Positions 33,433-42,867 of a DNA stretch of 64,000 nt are shown here, piece after piece; within the stretch, counting starts at the first letter, position 1, and each line of letters begins with the position of its first letter. This DNA is from SPCO01 sp964579825. GTDB lineage: Bacteria; Chloroflexota; Limnocylindria; Limnocylindrales; CSP1-4. The translations under genes and the position numbers were made by a program. The stretch lies in NCBI GenBank assembly GCA_964579825.1, contig CAZOHT010000017.1:7310-71309 (forward strand). Reading direction: 5' to 3'. The notes under the pieces were generated by a model, which searched no databases, was not told the DNA's origin, and saw nothing but the letters and a program-made list of their open reading frames with translations.

Positions 33433-34863
33433 ATGGAGTCCAGCAGCCCCGTCGCCGATCACGATGGCCTGTGGTCGTCGAAGCGTCGAGTCCTGAGCGG
33501 CGGTCTCGTCCTGACCATCACCCTCGTCGCCTTCGAGGCCCTGGCGGTCTCGACGGTGCTCCCGATCGTGGCTCGGGAGCTCGGCGGCCAGGAGCTGTAC
33601 GGCTGGGTCTTCTCCGCGTTCTTCCTCGGCTCGCTCATCGGGATCGCGGTCGTCGGTGGGACCGTGGACCGGGGCGCCCTCGGTCGGCCGTTCGCACTCG
33701 GCCTGACGCTGTTCGGGGTCGGCCTGCTCATCGGCGGTCTCGCGCCGAGTATGGAGGTCCTGGTGGTGGCCCGGTTCATCCAGGGTCTGGGCGCCGGTAC
33801 CATCCCGCCCATCGCCTACGTCGCCATCGGCCGGAGCCTGCCTGAGTCGCTCCGACCGCGCATGTTCGCGACGCTGTCGACCGCCTGGATCCTGCCCGGT
33901 GTCATCGGACCCGCGCTGGCCGGCCTGGTCGGCGAGACCCTGGGCTGGCGGTACGTCTTCCTGGGCATGCTCCCGTTCATCGCCGTGGCCGGCGTCCTGA
34001 CCCATCACGCGATCGCCGCCGTCCGGGTCCCGGAGACGAGCGCCGAGGACGAACATCGGGCCGGCAACGTGGGCCGGAGTCGGTTGCCGTCGGCCCTGCT
34101 CGTGAGCCTTGGAGCCGGCCTGTTCATGGCGGGCCTGAGCAGCAGCGAACCGGCGCTCGCGGTCGGGTTGGCCGTCCTCGGGCTGGCGGCCGGTGTCCCC
34201 GCGCTGTTGCGTCTCACGCCGCCCGGCACGCTCACGGCTCGTCCGGTCCTCCCCGCGGCCGTCATGTTGCGCGGCATCCTGACGTGCACGTTCTTCGGCG
34301 TGGATGCCTACGTGACCCTCGCGCTCGAGGATGGCCGTGGCCTCTCGGCGATCGCGGCCGGGGTCGTCCTGACCGCGGCGACGCTGTCGTGGACCGCGGG
34401 CTCCTGGACCCAGGCCCGCAACGCCGAACGCTGGCCGACCCGTCAGTTCGTTCGGGTCGGGTTCCTCGTCGTGATCGTCGGGCTGGCGCTGTTCTCCTTC
34501 GTCCTGATCCCGGACGTCCCGGTCTGGCTGGCCGTCCCGACGTTCGCGGTCGCGGGCTACGGCATGGGCCTTGCCTATGCTCCGCTCGCGCTCATCGTCC
34601 TGCGCGAGGCGCCGACCGAGACCCAGGGCACGGCCTCCAGCGCGCTGTCCCTCATGGACACGCTCGGGACCGCCATCGGGACCGGCGTCTCGGGGGCCAT
34701 CGTCGCCGCGGCGCTGCGCTCGACGGGCGACCTGGCCATGGGCCTGGCGATCGCGTTCGCGGTGTCGATCCTCGTCGGCGTGGGTGGCTTCGCGATCTCG
34801 GGCCGTCTCAGGCCGGTCCGGGTGAGCGGTGCGCTGAGCGACCGGGCGCCGGCGTCGTCATGA
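33433..34863 (+). CDS. MFS transporter, drug/multidrug efflux type
   Basis: This 476-residue major facilitator protein has 12 to 14 hydrophobic segments. The first begins near residue 22 (LVLTITLVAFEALAVSTVLP). The family motif A region is seen as FFLGSLIGIAVVGGTVDRG, and VVARFIQGLGAGTIPPIAYVAIG matches motif-B-like sequence of proton/drug antiporters. The ATG at 33433 follows a 70-nt gap; CATCCT lies 6 nt before it, a weak version of the leaderless pattern seen elsewhere. It is not obviously part of the sugar operon. Its substrate cannot be told from sequence. Confidence 0.88.
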   Translation: MESSSPVADHDGLWSSKRRVLSGGLVLTITLVAFEALAVSTVLPIVARELGGQELYGWVFSAFFLGSLIGIAVVGGTVDRGALGRPFALGLTLFGVGLLIGGLAPSMEVLVVARFIQGLGAGTIPPIAYVAIGRSLPESLRPRMFATLSTAWILPGVIGPALAGLVGETLGWRYVFLGMLPFIAVAGVLTHHAIAAVRVPETSAEDEHRAGNVGRSRLPSALLVSLGAGLFMAGLSSSEPALAVGLAVLGLAAGVPALLRLTPPGTLTARPVLPAAVMLRGILTCTFFGVDAYVTLALEDGRGLSAIAAGVVLTAATLSWTAGSWTQARNAERWPTRQFVRVGFLVVIVGLALFSFVLIPDVPVWLAVPTFAVAGYGMGLAYAPLALIVLREAPTETQGTASSALSLMDTLGTAIGTGVSGAIVAAALRSTGDLAMGLAIAFAVSILVGVGGFAISGRLRPVRVSGALSDRAPASS

Positions 34864-34887
34864 CCGGGTGGGCGGGTCTGCCTGCGG

Positions 34888-34914
34888 TAGACTTCGGGGC
34901 GGCCTGAGCCCCGA
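34888..34914 (+). promoter_or_regulatory. Putative apt promoter with inverted repeat at the start point
   Basis: TAGACT (34888-34893) is a possible -10 without a clear -35. Directly after it TCGGGGC (34894-34900) and GCCCCGA (34908-34914) form a perfect 7-bp inverted repeat around a 7-nt spacer, covering the expected start point. It could be an operator or an early hairpin. Confidence 0.35.
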
Positions 34915-34953
34915 CCCCCAGGCGCTGCGCTCGACCCCAGGAGGTCCATACCG

Positions 34954-35475
34954 ATGTCCGCCGAGGACCTTCGCTCGAAGATCCGCGAGATCCCCGACTT
35001 CCCCAAGCCCGGGATCCTGTTCTACGACATCACGACGCTGCTGAAGGATCCGGCGGCGTACAAGGAATCGATCGACCTGATGCTCGCGCCTTATGCCGGT
35101 GAGGCGATCGACATCGTGGTCGGAATGGAGTCCCGCGGCTTCATCTTCAGTGCCCCGATGGCCTACCAGATCGACGCCGGCCTGGTCCCGGTCCGCAAGC
35201 TCGGCAAGCTCCCGGCCGAGACGATCTCGGTCGAGTACGCGCTCGAGTACGGCTCGAACACGCTCGAGATCCACCGCGACGCCATCCAGCCCGGCCAGAA
35301 GGTCCTCATCGTGGATGATCTCCTCGCCACCGGCGGGACGGTCAAGGGCACGATCGAGCTCGTCGAGCGCCTGAAGGGCGAGGTCATCGGCCTCGCCTTC
35401 CTGGTCGAGCTGGAATTCCTCAAGGGCCGCGATCGGCTGGACGGCCGCCGGGTCACCAGCGTCATCCAGTACTGA
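34954..35475 (+). CDS. apt: Adenine phosphoribosyltransferase
   Basis: Apt salvages adenine to AMP with PRPP. The 173-residue length is standard. The PRPP-binding motif VLIVDDLLATGGT is at residues about 115-127. The N-terminal REIPDFPKPGILFYDITTLL and the GMESRGFIFSAPMAY loop are family signatures. AGGAGG lies 9 nt before the ATG. It heads an operon with mtnA and ahcY, where adenine from methylthioadenosine breakdown would be a natural substrate, so it may be the adenine-recovery arm of the methionine salvage/SAM cycle here. Confidence 0.96.
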   Translation: MSAEDLRSKIREIPDFPKPGILFYDITTLLKDPAAYKESIDLMLAPYAGEAIDIVVGMESRGFIFSAPMAYQIDAGLVPVRKLGKLPAETISVEYALEYGSNTLEIHRDAIQPGQKVLIVDDLLATGGTVKGTIELVERLKGEVIGLAFLVELEFLKGRDRLDGRRVTSVIQY

Positions 35476-35504
35476 CCGTCAGCCCCACCCGAGGTCGAGC
35501 CGAC

Positions 35505-37028
35505 GTGGCCGAACCCATCGACGATCGCTCGCGGCCGAACCCGACCGGGGATCCCGCGACGCCCGATGCCCCCGTGGGCCCCGCCGCCGCGCCGCCGGCG
35601 ACCGGCATGACGATGCCGCAGCCTGCCCCCAGGCCCGCCCCCGCGGTACCGGCGGCCCCGGCTGGCGAGACCTCGCCGCCCGGCAGCGCGGCCCCCGGCA
35701 GCCCGGCGCCCGCCCCGGCCGAGGTGGACCTGGGACGACGACGGTTCTTCCGGCAGTTCGCGGGCGACATCATCCAGACCGCGGCGACGATGGCCGGCGC
35801 GGCGCAGGCCCTGCAGCGCGCGTCGGCCGAGGCGGCCGGCGCGTTGCTCGACCCGAACAGCGGCAGCCCCCTGGCGGGACTCGAGGCCGAGTTGGCCGGC
35901 GAACCGGCTCCGAAGGGGTTCCGGACCCCGTTCCGCGAGGACGGCGGCGTGCTGTACCTCATCGACCAGCGCCACCTGCCTGATGCGCTGGTCGAGTACG
36001 ACTGCCGGTCCGCCGGCGAGGTCGCGTTCGCCATCCGCGAGATGATCGTCCGTGGCGCCCCGGCCATCGGCCAGGTCGCCGCGATCGGACTGGCGTTGAC
36101 CGCGGCGAAGTTCGCCGACTCGCGTCCCTACGCGCGCCGGGCCACCCTGCGCGGGGCGGCCAATGCCCTGCGCACCGCCCGGCCGACCGCGATCAACCTG
36201 GCCTGGGCGCTCGACCGGGTCATGGCTCGCTACGAGGCGGTGGGGGACCTGTCCGAGGACGGCGACGAGATCGCCCGGGTCATGCGCGAGGAAGCTGACG
36301 CGATCGTCTTCGAGGCGACCACGGACCACGGCCGGCTGGCCTCCTTCGGCTATGAGGCGTTGCCGCCACGGACCGACGAACCGCTGCGGATCCTGACCCA
36401 CTGCAACACGGGGCCGCTGGCCTGCGGCCAGTTCGGGACCGCGCTGGGGGTCGTCCAGGTGGCCCACCACGCCGAACGTCCCGTCCATGTCTGGGTGGAC
36501 GAGACGCGGCCGTACCTCCAGGGCGCCCGCCTGACGGCCTGGGAGCTGGCCCAGGCCGGCGTGCCGCACACGCTCATCCCGGATGTGGCCGCCGGACATC
36601 TCATGGCCCGCGGTGAGGTCGATGTCGTCCTCGTCGGGGCGGACCGGGTGGCGGCCAACGGCGATACTGCCAACAAGGTGGGCACCTACACCCTGGCGGT
36701 CCTCGCCGCCCGCCACGGGGTCCCCTTCTACGTGTGCGCCCCGACCAGTTCGGTGGACCTCGCGACCCCGGACGGGGACGCCATCCCGATCGAGGAGCGC
36801 AAGCCGGACGAGGTCCTGTCCTTCCGTGGCGTCCGGGTCGCCCCGCCCGACACCGAGGTCCGCAACCCGTCATTCGACGTCACCCCGGCCGAGCTCATCA
36901 CCGGCATCGTGACGGAGGAGGGCGTCCTCCGCGGCGACTTCGGGCCGGCCCTGGCCGACGCCGTCACAAGCTCGAAGGCGCGTCACGCGGCCGCGGCCTC
37001 GCCGTTCGCCTCGGTGGGTGCCGGCTGA
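35505..37028 (+). CDS. mtnA: S-methyl-5-thioribose-1-phosphate isomerase with N-terminal extension
   Basis: MtnA converts methylthioribose-1-phosphate to methylthioribulose-1-phosphate in methionine salvage. The enzyme occupies residues about 140-500 and has RGAPAIGQVAAIGLAL, the catalytic Cys in THCNTGPLA and the catalytic Asp in GADRVAANGDTANKVGTY. It is preceded by about 140 extra residues: a Pro/Ala-rich stretch, then GRRRFFRQFAGD (arginines 78-80) and a mildly hydrophobic helix, resembling a twin-arginine signal set inside the chain. Such a signal on a cytoplasmic enzyme is odd. The GTG at 35505 has no strong Shine-Dalgarno; a later start would still leave the extension in frame. Confidence 0.92.
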   Translation: MAEPIDDRSRPNPTGDPATPDAPVGPAAAPPATGMTMPQPAPRPAPAVPAAPAGETSPPGSAAPGSPAPAPAEVDLGRRRFFRQFAGDIIQTAATMAGAAQALQRASAEAAGALLDPNSGSPLAGLEAELAGEPAPKGFRTPFREDGGVLYLIDQRHLPDALVEYDCRSAGEVAFAIREMIVRGAPAIGQVAAIGLALTAAKFADSRPYARRATLRGAANALRTARPTAINLAWALDRVMARYEAVGDLSEDGDEIARVMREEADAIVFEATTDHGRLASFGYEALPPRTDEPLRILTHCNTGPLACGQFGTALGVVQVAHHAERPVHVWVDETRPYLQGARLTAWELAQAGVPHTLIPDVAAGHLMARGEVDVVLVGADRVAANGDTANKVGTYTLAVLAARHGVPFYVCAPTSSVDLATPDGDAIPIEERKPDEVLSFRGVRVAPPDTEVRNPSFDVTPAELITGIVTEEGVLRGDFGPALADAVTSSKARHAAAASPFASVGAG

Positions 37029-37894
37029 TGGCCACCGTCGCGATCGGACGTCGCAGCGGGGTCGTCGTCAAGTCCACGACCGATCGAGCCCTCCTGCGCG
37101 CCTACCTCGAACAGGACCGCCTCTACTCGGCGTACGCCATCTGCGACCTCGAGGATCGCGAGTTCGCGCGGACCCGCTGGGGCGTGGCCTGGGACGGCGA
37201 CGAGCCGGTCGCGCTCGTGCTCGAGTACAGCGGGCCCACGCCCCAGCCACTCTTCATCACCGGCCGCCCGGATGGGATCCAGGCCATCCTGCGCGACCTC
37301 ATCCGCCCGCGCGCCGCGTACGTCGCCGCGCGACCGGCGGCCATCGCCGCGGTCCAGGCCCACTACCGCGTGGATCCGGGAGTCGCGATGGTCCGGATGT
37401 GGGTGGACCGCGCTCGGTTCCGACCGTACCCGGCCAGTGTCCAGCGCCTGCTGCCGGTGGAGAGCGGCGAGCTGAACCGCCTGTACCAGCTCGGGTTCGC
37501 GTCCTGGCTGCCGTCGACGGCCATCGCCGACGGCGTCTACTACGGCATGCGCGTGAACGGCCAGCTCATCGCCGCGGCCGGCACCCATGTCGTCAGTCCG
37601 ACCGCCCGCCTGGCGGTCGTCGGCAACGTCCTGACCCACGTCGACTATCGTGGGCGGGGCTTCGCGACCGCCGTCACCGGCGCCGTCACGGCCGAACTGC
37701 TGCGGACGTGCGACCAGGTCGTCCTCAACGTCCGCTCCGACAACCCGCCCGCACTCAATGCCTACCGCCGGCTCGGCTACGCCGAGCACGCCCGCTTCGA
37801 GGAGCGTCTCGTCCATCGCCTTGGCTCACCCTGGCCCGCCCTCACGGCGCCGCTGCGGCGCCTGTTCGAACGCAAGGAGACCGATCGCCCATGA
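37028..37894 (+). CDS. GNAT acetyltransferase with N-terminal DUF4081-like domain
   Basis: This 288-residue two-part protein has an N-terminal half of about 135 residues resembling the DUF4081 module (YLEQDRLYSAYAICDLEDREF, AVQAHYRVDPGVAMVRM). The C-terminal GNAT domain has the acetyl-CoA loop VDYRGRGFATAVTGAV and LNVRSDNPPALNAYRRLGY. It lies inside the mtnA-ahcY operon, overlapping both by a few bases, so it is coexpressed with the SAM-cycle enzymes. The substrate is unknown; protein or small-molecule acetylation are both possible. Confidence 0.87.
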   Translation: MATVAIGRRSGVVVKSTTDRALLRAYLEQDRLYSAYAICDLEDREFARTRWGVAWDGDEPVALVLEYSGPTPQPLFITGRPDGIQAILRDLIRPRAAYVAARPAAIAAVQAHYRVDPGVAMVRMWVDRARFRPYPASVQRLLPVESGELNRLYQLGFASWLPSTAIADGVYYGMRVNGQLIAAAGTHVVSPTARLAVVGNVLTHVDYRGRGFATAVTGAVTAELLRTCDQVVLNVRSDNPPALNAYRRLGYAEHARFEERLVHRLGSPWPALTAPLRRLFERKETDRP

Positions 37895-39168
37895 CCTCCA
37901 CCAGCACCCTGCCGGCCCACGACGTGACGGACCTCGGTCTCGCCGCCGAAGGGGTCCGACGGATCGAATGGGCGGAGCGCGAGATGCCCGTCCTGCGCCT
38001 CATCCGCGAGCGCTTCGAACGCGAACGGCCGCTCGCCGGGCTGCGCATCGGCGCGTGCCTGCATGTCACGACCGAGACCGCCAACCTCATGCGCACCCTC
38101 AAGGCCGGCGGCGCGGAGGTCGTCCTGGCCGCCTCGAACCCGCTGTCCACCAAGGACGACGTCGCGGCCGCGCTCGTCGCCGAGTACGGGATCGCCACGT
38201 TCGCCCGACGCGGCGAGGACCGCGACACGTACTACGCCCACCTCAACAGCGTCGCCGACACGCACCCGCAGGTCACGATGGACGATGGCTGCGACCTGGT
38301 GTCGCTGCTCCACAGCGAGCGCCCGGCGCAGGTCGCCGAGGTCCTCGCCGGCACGGAGGAGACGACCACCGGGGTCATCCGGCTCAAGGCGATGGCCGCC
38401 GACGGTGCCCTCGGCTTCCCGGTCGTGGCGGTCAACGAAGCCCAGACCAAGCACCTCTTCGACAACCGCTACGGGACCGGACAGAGCACGCTCGACGGCA
38501 TCCTGCGCGCGACCAACATCCTCATCGCCGGCCGCAAGGTCGTCGTCGCCGGCTACGGCTGGGTCGGGAAAGGCATCGCGGCGCGGATGGCCGGGCACGG
38601 CGCGCACGTCGCCGTGGTGGAGGTGGACCCGGTCCGGGCCCTGGAGGCGCTGATGGACGGGTTCGCGGTCATGTCGCACGGGGCCGCCGCGGGCTGGGGC
38701 GACCTGTTCATCACCGCGACCGGCAACCTGAATGTGTTCCGGCGCGAGCATTTCGAGGTCATGCACGACGGCGCGATCATGGCCAACTCCGGCCACTTCG
38801 ATGCCGAGCTGGACCTCGCCGCCCTCACCGCCCTGGCCGAGGGCCACGTCCGCGAGGTCCGCGACAACGTCCAGGAGTTCGACCTGGGCGGCAAGAAGCT
38901 GAACCTCATCGCCGAGGGCCGGCTGGTCAACCTGGGGGCCGCCGAGGGCCATCCCGCCGCGGTCATGGACATGAGCTTCGCCAACCAGGCGCTGTCGGCC
39001 GAGTACGTCGCCCTCCACCACGCGGATCTGCAGCCGCAGGTCTACGTCGTGCCCGAGGCGATCGATGCCGAGGTCGCCCGCCTCAAGCTTGCCGCCCTCG
39101 GGATCGAACTCGAGCCGATGACGCCCGAGCAGGCCGCGTACGTCTCGTCCTGGCAGCACGGTACCTGA
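37891..39168 (+). CDS. ahcY: Adenosylhomocysteinase
   Basis: AhcY cleaves S-adenosylhomocysteine to adenosine and homocysteine, relieving product inhibition of methyltransferases. The 425-residue length fits the shorter bacterial/archaeal form. N-terminal substrate domain: EWAEREMPVL, then ACLHVTTETANLMRTL with its adenosine-contact Thr residues, and AASNPLSTKDDVAAAL. NAD domain: KVVVAGYGWVGKGIAARM and DNRYGTGQST upstream of it. The ATG at 37891 overlaps the previous stop. With metK, mtnA and apt nearby it forms most of a SAM recycling set. Confidence 0.96.
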   Translation: MTSTSTLPAHDVTDLGLAAEGVRRIEWAEREMPVLRLIRERFERERPLAGLRIGACLHVTTETANLMRTLKAGGAEVVLAASNPLSTKDDVAAALVAEYGIATFARRGEDRDTYYAHLNSVADTHPQVTMDDGCDLVSLLHSERPAQVAEVLAGTEETTTGVIRLKAMAADGALGFPVVAVNEAQTKHLFDNRYGTGQSTLDGILRATNILIAGRKVVVAGYGWVGKGIAARMAGHGAHVAVVEVDPVRALEALMDGFAVMSHGAAAGWGDLFITATGNLNVFRREHFEVMHDGAIMANSGHFDAELDLAALTALAEGHVREVRDNVQEFDLGGKKLNLIAEGRLVNLGAAEGHPAAVMDMSFANQALSAEYVALHHADLQPQVYVVPEAIDAEVARLKLAALGIELEPMTPEQAAYVSSWQHGT

Positions 39169-39174
39169 GCCCGG

Positions 39175-41211
39175 ATGCTCGAACCCACCATCGCGCCGTA
39201 CGGATCGTGGCGTAGCCCGATCCGGATCGACGACCTTGTCGGCGACGTCATCGGTCTGGCCGAGCCATGGATCGACGGCGCCGACCTGTACTGGCTCGAG
39301 TCGCGGCCCTCGGAGGGCGGTCGACAGGTGCTCGTCCGAGTCGGGGCGGACGGTGCCCCGGAGGACCTGGTCCCGCCCCCGATCTCGGTCCGCACGAGGG
39401 TCCACGAGTACGGTGGCGGCGCCTATGTCGTCGCCGGCGGGACCGTCGTCTATTCGGACGGAGGGGACGGACGGCTGTACCGGCTGGACCCTGGCGCCGA
39501 CGCCCCGGTCGCCATCACGCCGGCCGGACCGTGGCGCTTCGCGGACCTGCGCTTCGATCCGCTGCGCCGTCGGTTCGTCGCCGTCCGCGAGGATCACTCG
39601 GGCGATGGCGAGCCGGTCAACGCCATCGTGGATGTCCCCCTCGACGGCGAGCGTGACCCGCGCGTCCTCGTCAGCGGGCCGGACTTCGTCGCCGCGCCGC
39701 GCGTCTCACCGGATGGGTCGCGCCTGTGTTGGCTCGAGTGGGACCATCCGCACATGCCGTGGGAAGCCACGCGCCTGCGGGTCGCACCGATCGAGCCAGA
39801 CGGCACGCTCGGCCAGGCGGACCTGGCGGCCGGCGGGCCGGACGAATCGATCGCCCAGCCCGAGTGGAGCGCCGACGGCACCCTCCATCTCGTGTCCGAC
39901 CGGAGCGGCTGGTGGAACCTCTACCGGCTCGTGGATGGGCCCAGACTCGAGCCGCTCGCGCCGATGGAGGCCGAGTTCGCCGACCCCGCGTGGGTCTTCG
40001 GGCGATCCTCGTACGGCTTCCTCCCGGACGGGTCGATCGTCGCCGTCGCTCGCCAGGCCGGCCACGATCGGTTGTTCCACCTCCGGCCCGGCGTGTCGAT
40101 CGGGGAAGTCGAGACGAGCTTCACGGAGTTCGATGGCCTGCAGGTCGGGCCGGCCGGCGTGCTGGCCATCGCGGGGATGCCCGAGAGCCCGTCCGTGGTC
40201 GTCCGGCTGGACCCCGAGACCCTGGCGACGGCCGGCATCCTGCGCCGCACGAGCGCGATCGTCCTGGACCCGGGCCTCCTGTCGGCGCCGGAGTCCATCG
40301 ACTTCCCGACGAGCGGCGGGCGCACCGCGCATGCGCTCTACTACGCGCCGTGCCACCCGGCATTCGAGGGGCCCCAAGACGATCGACCGCCGTTGGTCGT
40401 GCTCTCGCACGGTGGGCCCACCTCCAATGCGACCACGTCGCTGAACCTCGGCATCCAGTTCCTGACGAGCCGGGGCATCGCCGTCGTCGATGTCGACTTC
40501 GGCGGCAGTACCGGGTATGGACGCGACTATCGAGGGCAGCTGGACGGGACGTTCGGCATCGTCGACGTGGAGGACTGCGTCGCGGCTGCGCGCTTCCTCG
40601 CGGACCGCGGCGATGTGGACCGGGAGCGACTGGCGATCGCCGGCGGCAGCTCGGGCGGCTATACGGCACTGGCGGCCGTGGCATTCCACGACACGTTCGC
40701 GGCCGCGATCAGCCGGTACGGCATCGGCAACCTGGAGACGCTGGCCAGCGACACGCACAAGTTCGAATCGCGGTATCTCGATTCGATGGTGGGACCCTAT
40801 CCGGCGGCGGCCGATGTGTATCGAGAGCGATCGCCGATCCATGCCCTCGACCGCATCGCGTGTCCGGTCCTGATCCTGCAGGGCGCCGACGACAAGGTCG
40901 TTCCGCCGTCCCAGGCCGAGGCGATCGTCGCGGCCCTGGCCGCGAACGCGATCCCGCACGGGTACCTCCTGTTCGAAGGCGAGGGCCACGGCTTCCGTGG
41001 CGAGGCGGCCATCCGCCGGTCGATCGAGGCGGAGCTGTCCTTCCTGGGCCAGGTCTTCGGCTTCGAGCCGGCGGACGCGCTGGAACCGGTCGAGGTCCTG
41101 GGGCTCGCTGCCTGGCAGGCTCGCCAGCCGGTCCGACCCGCGGCGCGATCCGTCGAGCCCTCGCAGCCCGTCGAGTCCGTCGAGCCCGCCCAGCCCGTCG
41201 AGCCCGCCTGA
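39175..41211 (+). CDS. S9-family (prolyl oligopeptidase-like) serine peptidase
   Basis: This 678-residue protein has an N-terminal seven-bladed beta-propeller (residues about 25-380) and a C-terminal alpha/beta-hydrolase domain. The catalytic triad is visible: Ser492 in GGSSGGY, Asp573 in LQGADDKVVP and His605 in EGEGHGF. The family is known as acylaminoacyl peptidase/dipeptidyl peptidase relatives, which cleave short peptides. No signal peptide is seen, so it is probably cytoplasmic. The C-terminal 25 residues are a simple repeat of VEP/QPVE units produced by a short DNA repeat at about 41144-41208, probably non-essential. It follows ahcY by 6 nt. Confidence 0.92.
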   Translation: MLEPTIAPYGSWRSPIRIDDLVGDVIGLAEPWIDGADLYWLESRPSEGGRQVLVRVGADGAPEDLVPPPISVRTRVHEYGGGAYVVAGGTVVYSDGGDGRLYRLDPGADAPVAITPAGPWRFADLRFDPLRRRFVAVREDHSGDGEPVNAIVDVPLDGERDPRVLVSGPDFVAAPRVSPDGSRLCWLEWDHPHMPWEATRLRVAPIEPDGTLGQADLAAGGPDESIAQPEWSADGTLHLVSDRSGWWNLYRLVDGPRLEPLAPMEAEFADPAWVFGRSSYGFLPDGSIVAVARQAGHDRLFHLRPGVSIGEVETSFTEFDGLQVGPAGVLAIAGMPESPSVVVRLDPETLATAGILRRTSAIVLDPGLLSAPESIDFPTSGGRTAHALYYAPCHPAFEGPQDDRPPLVVLSHGGPTSNATTSLNLGIQFLTSRGIAVVDVDFGGSTGYGRDYRGQLDGTFGIVDVEDCVAAARFLADRGDVDRERLAIAGGSSGGYTALAAVAFHDTFAAAISRYGIGNLETLASDTHKFESRYLDSMVGPYPAAADVYRERSPIHALDRIACPVLILQGADDKVVPPSQAEAIVAALAANAIPHGYLLFEGEGHGFRGEAAIRRSIEAELSFLGQVFGFEPADALEPVEVLGLAAWQARQPVRPAARSVEPSQPVESVEPAQPVEPA

Positions 41212-41253
41212 CCGTCGGCCGTCTGCACCCCGCTCCACCCGACGCCTGACCCG

Positions 41254-42837
41254 ATGCCCGCCGAAGCCGCGATCGAACTCATCCTGCTGTTGCTGGCGAT
41301 CGCGGTCGCCCTCGCCTACATCGCTCGCCGGATCCGCGTGGCGTACCCGATCCTGCTCGTGCTCGGCGGGGTCGGTCTCGGGCTCGTCTTCGGACTCGTC
41401 CCCGGTGCCCCGACCGTCGAGTTGCCGCCGGAACTCGTGTTCCTGCTGTTCCTGCCGCCGATCCTGTTCGGGTCCGCCTACAGCACGCCCATCCGGGACA
41501 TCAAGGCGAACGCCCGGGCGATCGGCTCGCTCGCGATCGGCCTCGTCCTGTTCACGACGGTCGTGGTCGGGCTGGTGGCCGGCGCGCTGATCCCGGAGCT
41601 GCGCTGGGGACCCGCCTTCGTGCTCGGGGCGATCGTGGCACCCCCGGATGCGGTGGCGGCGACGTCCGTCCTGCGCCGCCTGGGCGTCCCACGCAAGGTC
41701 GTCACCATCCTCGAAGGGGAGAGCCTGGTCAACGACGCGTCCGCGCTCATCGCCTATCGGGCGGCCGTCGCGGCGGTCCTGACCGGCTCGTTCTCGGTGC
41801 TCGGGGCGAGCGTGTCGTTCGTCGGCGTCGGGCTCGGTGGGATCGCGGTCGGCGTCGTGCTGGGCTGGCTGGTCACGGCCGTGTGGCGCAGGACCGGGGA
41901 TCCGACCCTCGAGATCGTCGTGTCGCTCCTGGCCCCCATTGCCGCCTACCTGGCGGCCGAGACGCTCGGCGTCAGCGGTGTCCTCGCCACGGTGACCGCG
42001 GGTCTCATCGCGGGTCGCCGGGCGGCCCGTGTCCTCTCGCCCGATGCCCGCCTGACCGGGGCGGGCGTCTGGTCGATCGTCTACTTCCTGATCAACAGCT
42101 TCGTGTTCATGCTGATCGGACTCCAGTTGCCGCTGGTCGTCGACAACCTCGCCTCCCGGGGCGCTGCGGACCTGCTGTGGATCGGCGCGGCCGTCAGCAT
42201 CGCCGTGATCGCCGCGCGGATCGTCTGGATCTTCTCGGCCACCTACCTGCCGTTCCGACTCAGTGCCCGGATCCGGGCGACCGAGAAGCCGCCGCCGCGC
42301 TCGTCGGTCATCGTCGTGAGCTGGGCCGGCATGCGTGGCGCGGTGTCGCTCGCCGCGGCCCTGGCGCTACCGCTCCGACCGGCCCCGTTCCCCCAGCGCG
42401 ACCTGATCATCTACCTGACGTTCTGCGTCATCCTCGCCACGCTCGTCGGACAGGGCCTCACGTTGCCCTGGATCATCCGCCGGGTCGGCGTGGTCCCGGG
42501 CACCGGCCTCGAGCGCGAGGAAGCGCTCGCCCGGCAGACCGCCGTGGATGCCGCCCTGGCACGGCTCGACGACCTCGCGCGCGAGTATCCAGACCACCTC
42601 GAGCTGGTCGACCAGCTGCGGGCGCGCTTCGAGCATGAGGCGGCCCACGCGTCCGAGGACGGCGACATCGGCGATGCCGAGCGCGAATCGCTCGACCACC
42701 AGGCCATCCGGTCCGCCGTCAACGAGGTCCAGCGCGAATCGATCATCCGGCTTCGGGACGACGGCGTCATCGGCGACGCCGCCCTCCGACGGGTGGAGCG
42801 TGACCTGGACCTCGAGATCCTCCGCACGGGGATCTGA
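41254..42837 (+). CDS. CPA1-family Na+/H+ antiporter
   Basis: This 527-residue monovalent cation/proton antiporter has about 12 membrane helices in the first 410 residues and a cytoplasmic tail rich in charged residues. Conserved CPA1 segments are FLLFLPPILFGSAYSTP, the ion-site region APPDAVAATSVLRRLGVPRK and LEGESLVNDASALIAYR (the Asp of ND is the transport residue). WAGMRGAVSLAAALALP lies near the last helices. It exchanges internal Na+ or K+ for H+. The start at 41254 is 42 nt after the peptidase gene; no clear promoter is seen. Confidence 0.92.
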   Translation: MPAEAAIELILLLLAIAVALAYIARRIRVAYPILLVLGGVGLGLVFGLVPGAPTVELPPELVFLLFLPPILFGSAYSTPIRDIKANARAIGSLAIGLVLFTTVVVGLVAGALIPELRWGPAFVLGAIVAPPDAVAATSVLRRLGVPRKVVTILEGESLVNDASALIAYRAAVAAVLTGSFSVLGASVSFVGVGLGGIAVGVVLGWLVTAVWRRTGDPTLEIVVSLLAPIAAYLAAETLGVSGVLATVTAGLIAGRRAARVLSPDARLTGAGVWSIVYFLINSFVFMLIGLQLPLVVDNLASRGAADLLWIGAAVSIAVIAARIVWIFSATYLPFRLSARIRATEKPPPRSSVIVVSWAGMRGAVSLAAALALPLRPAPFPQRDLIIYLTFCVILATLVGQGLTLPWIIRRVGVVPGTGLEREEALARQTAVDAALARLDDLAREYPDHLELVDQLRARFEHEAAHASEDGDIGDAERESLDHQAIRSAVNEVQRESIIRLRDDGVIGDAALRRVERDLDLEILRTGI

Positions 42838-42867
42838 CGCATCGTCCCGGCTTCGTGGACCAGTCGG

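Noticed and set aside
41144..41208. Short direct repeats at the end of the S9 peptidase gene
   Set aside because: Simple codon-level repeats giving VEP/QPVE units; no sign of a mobile element or regulatory array.
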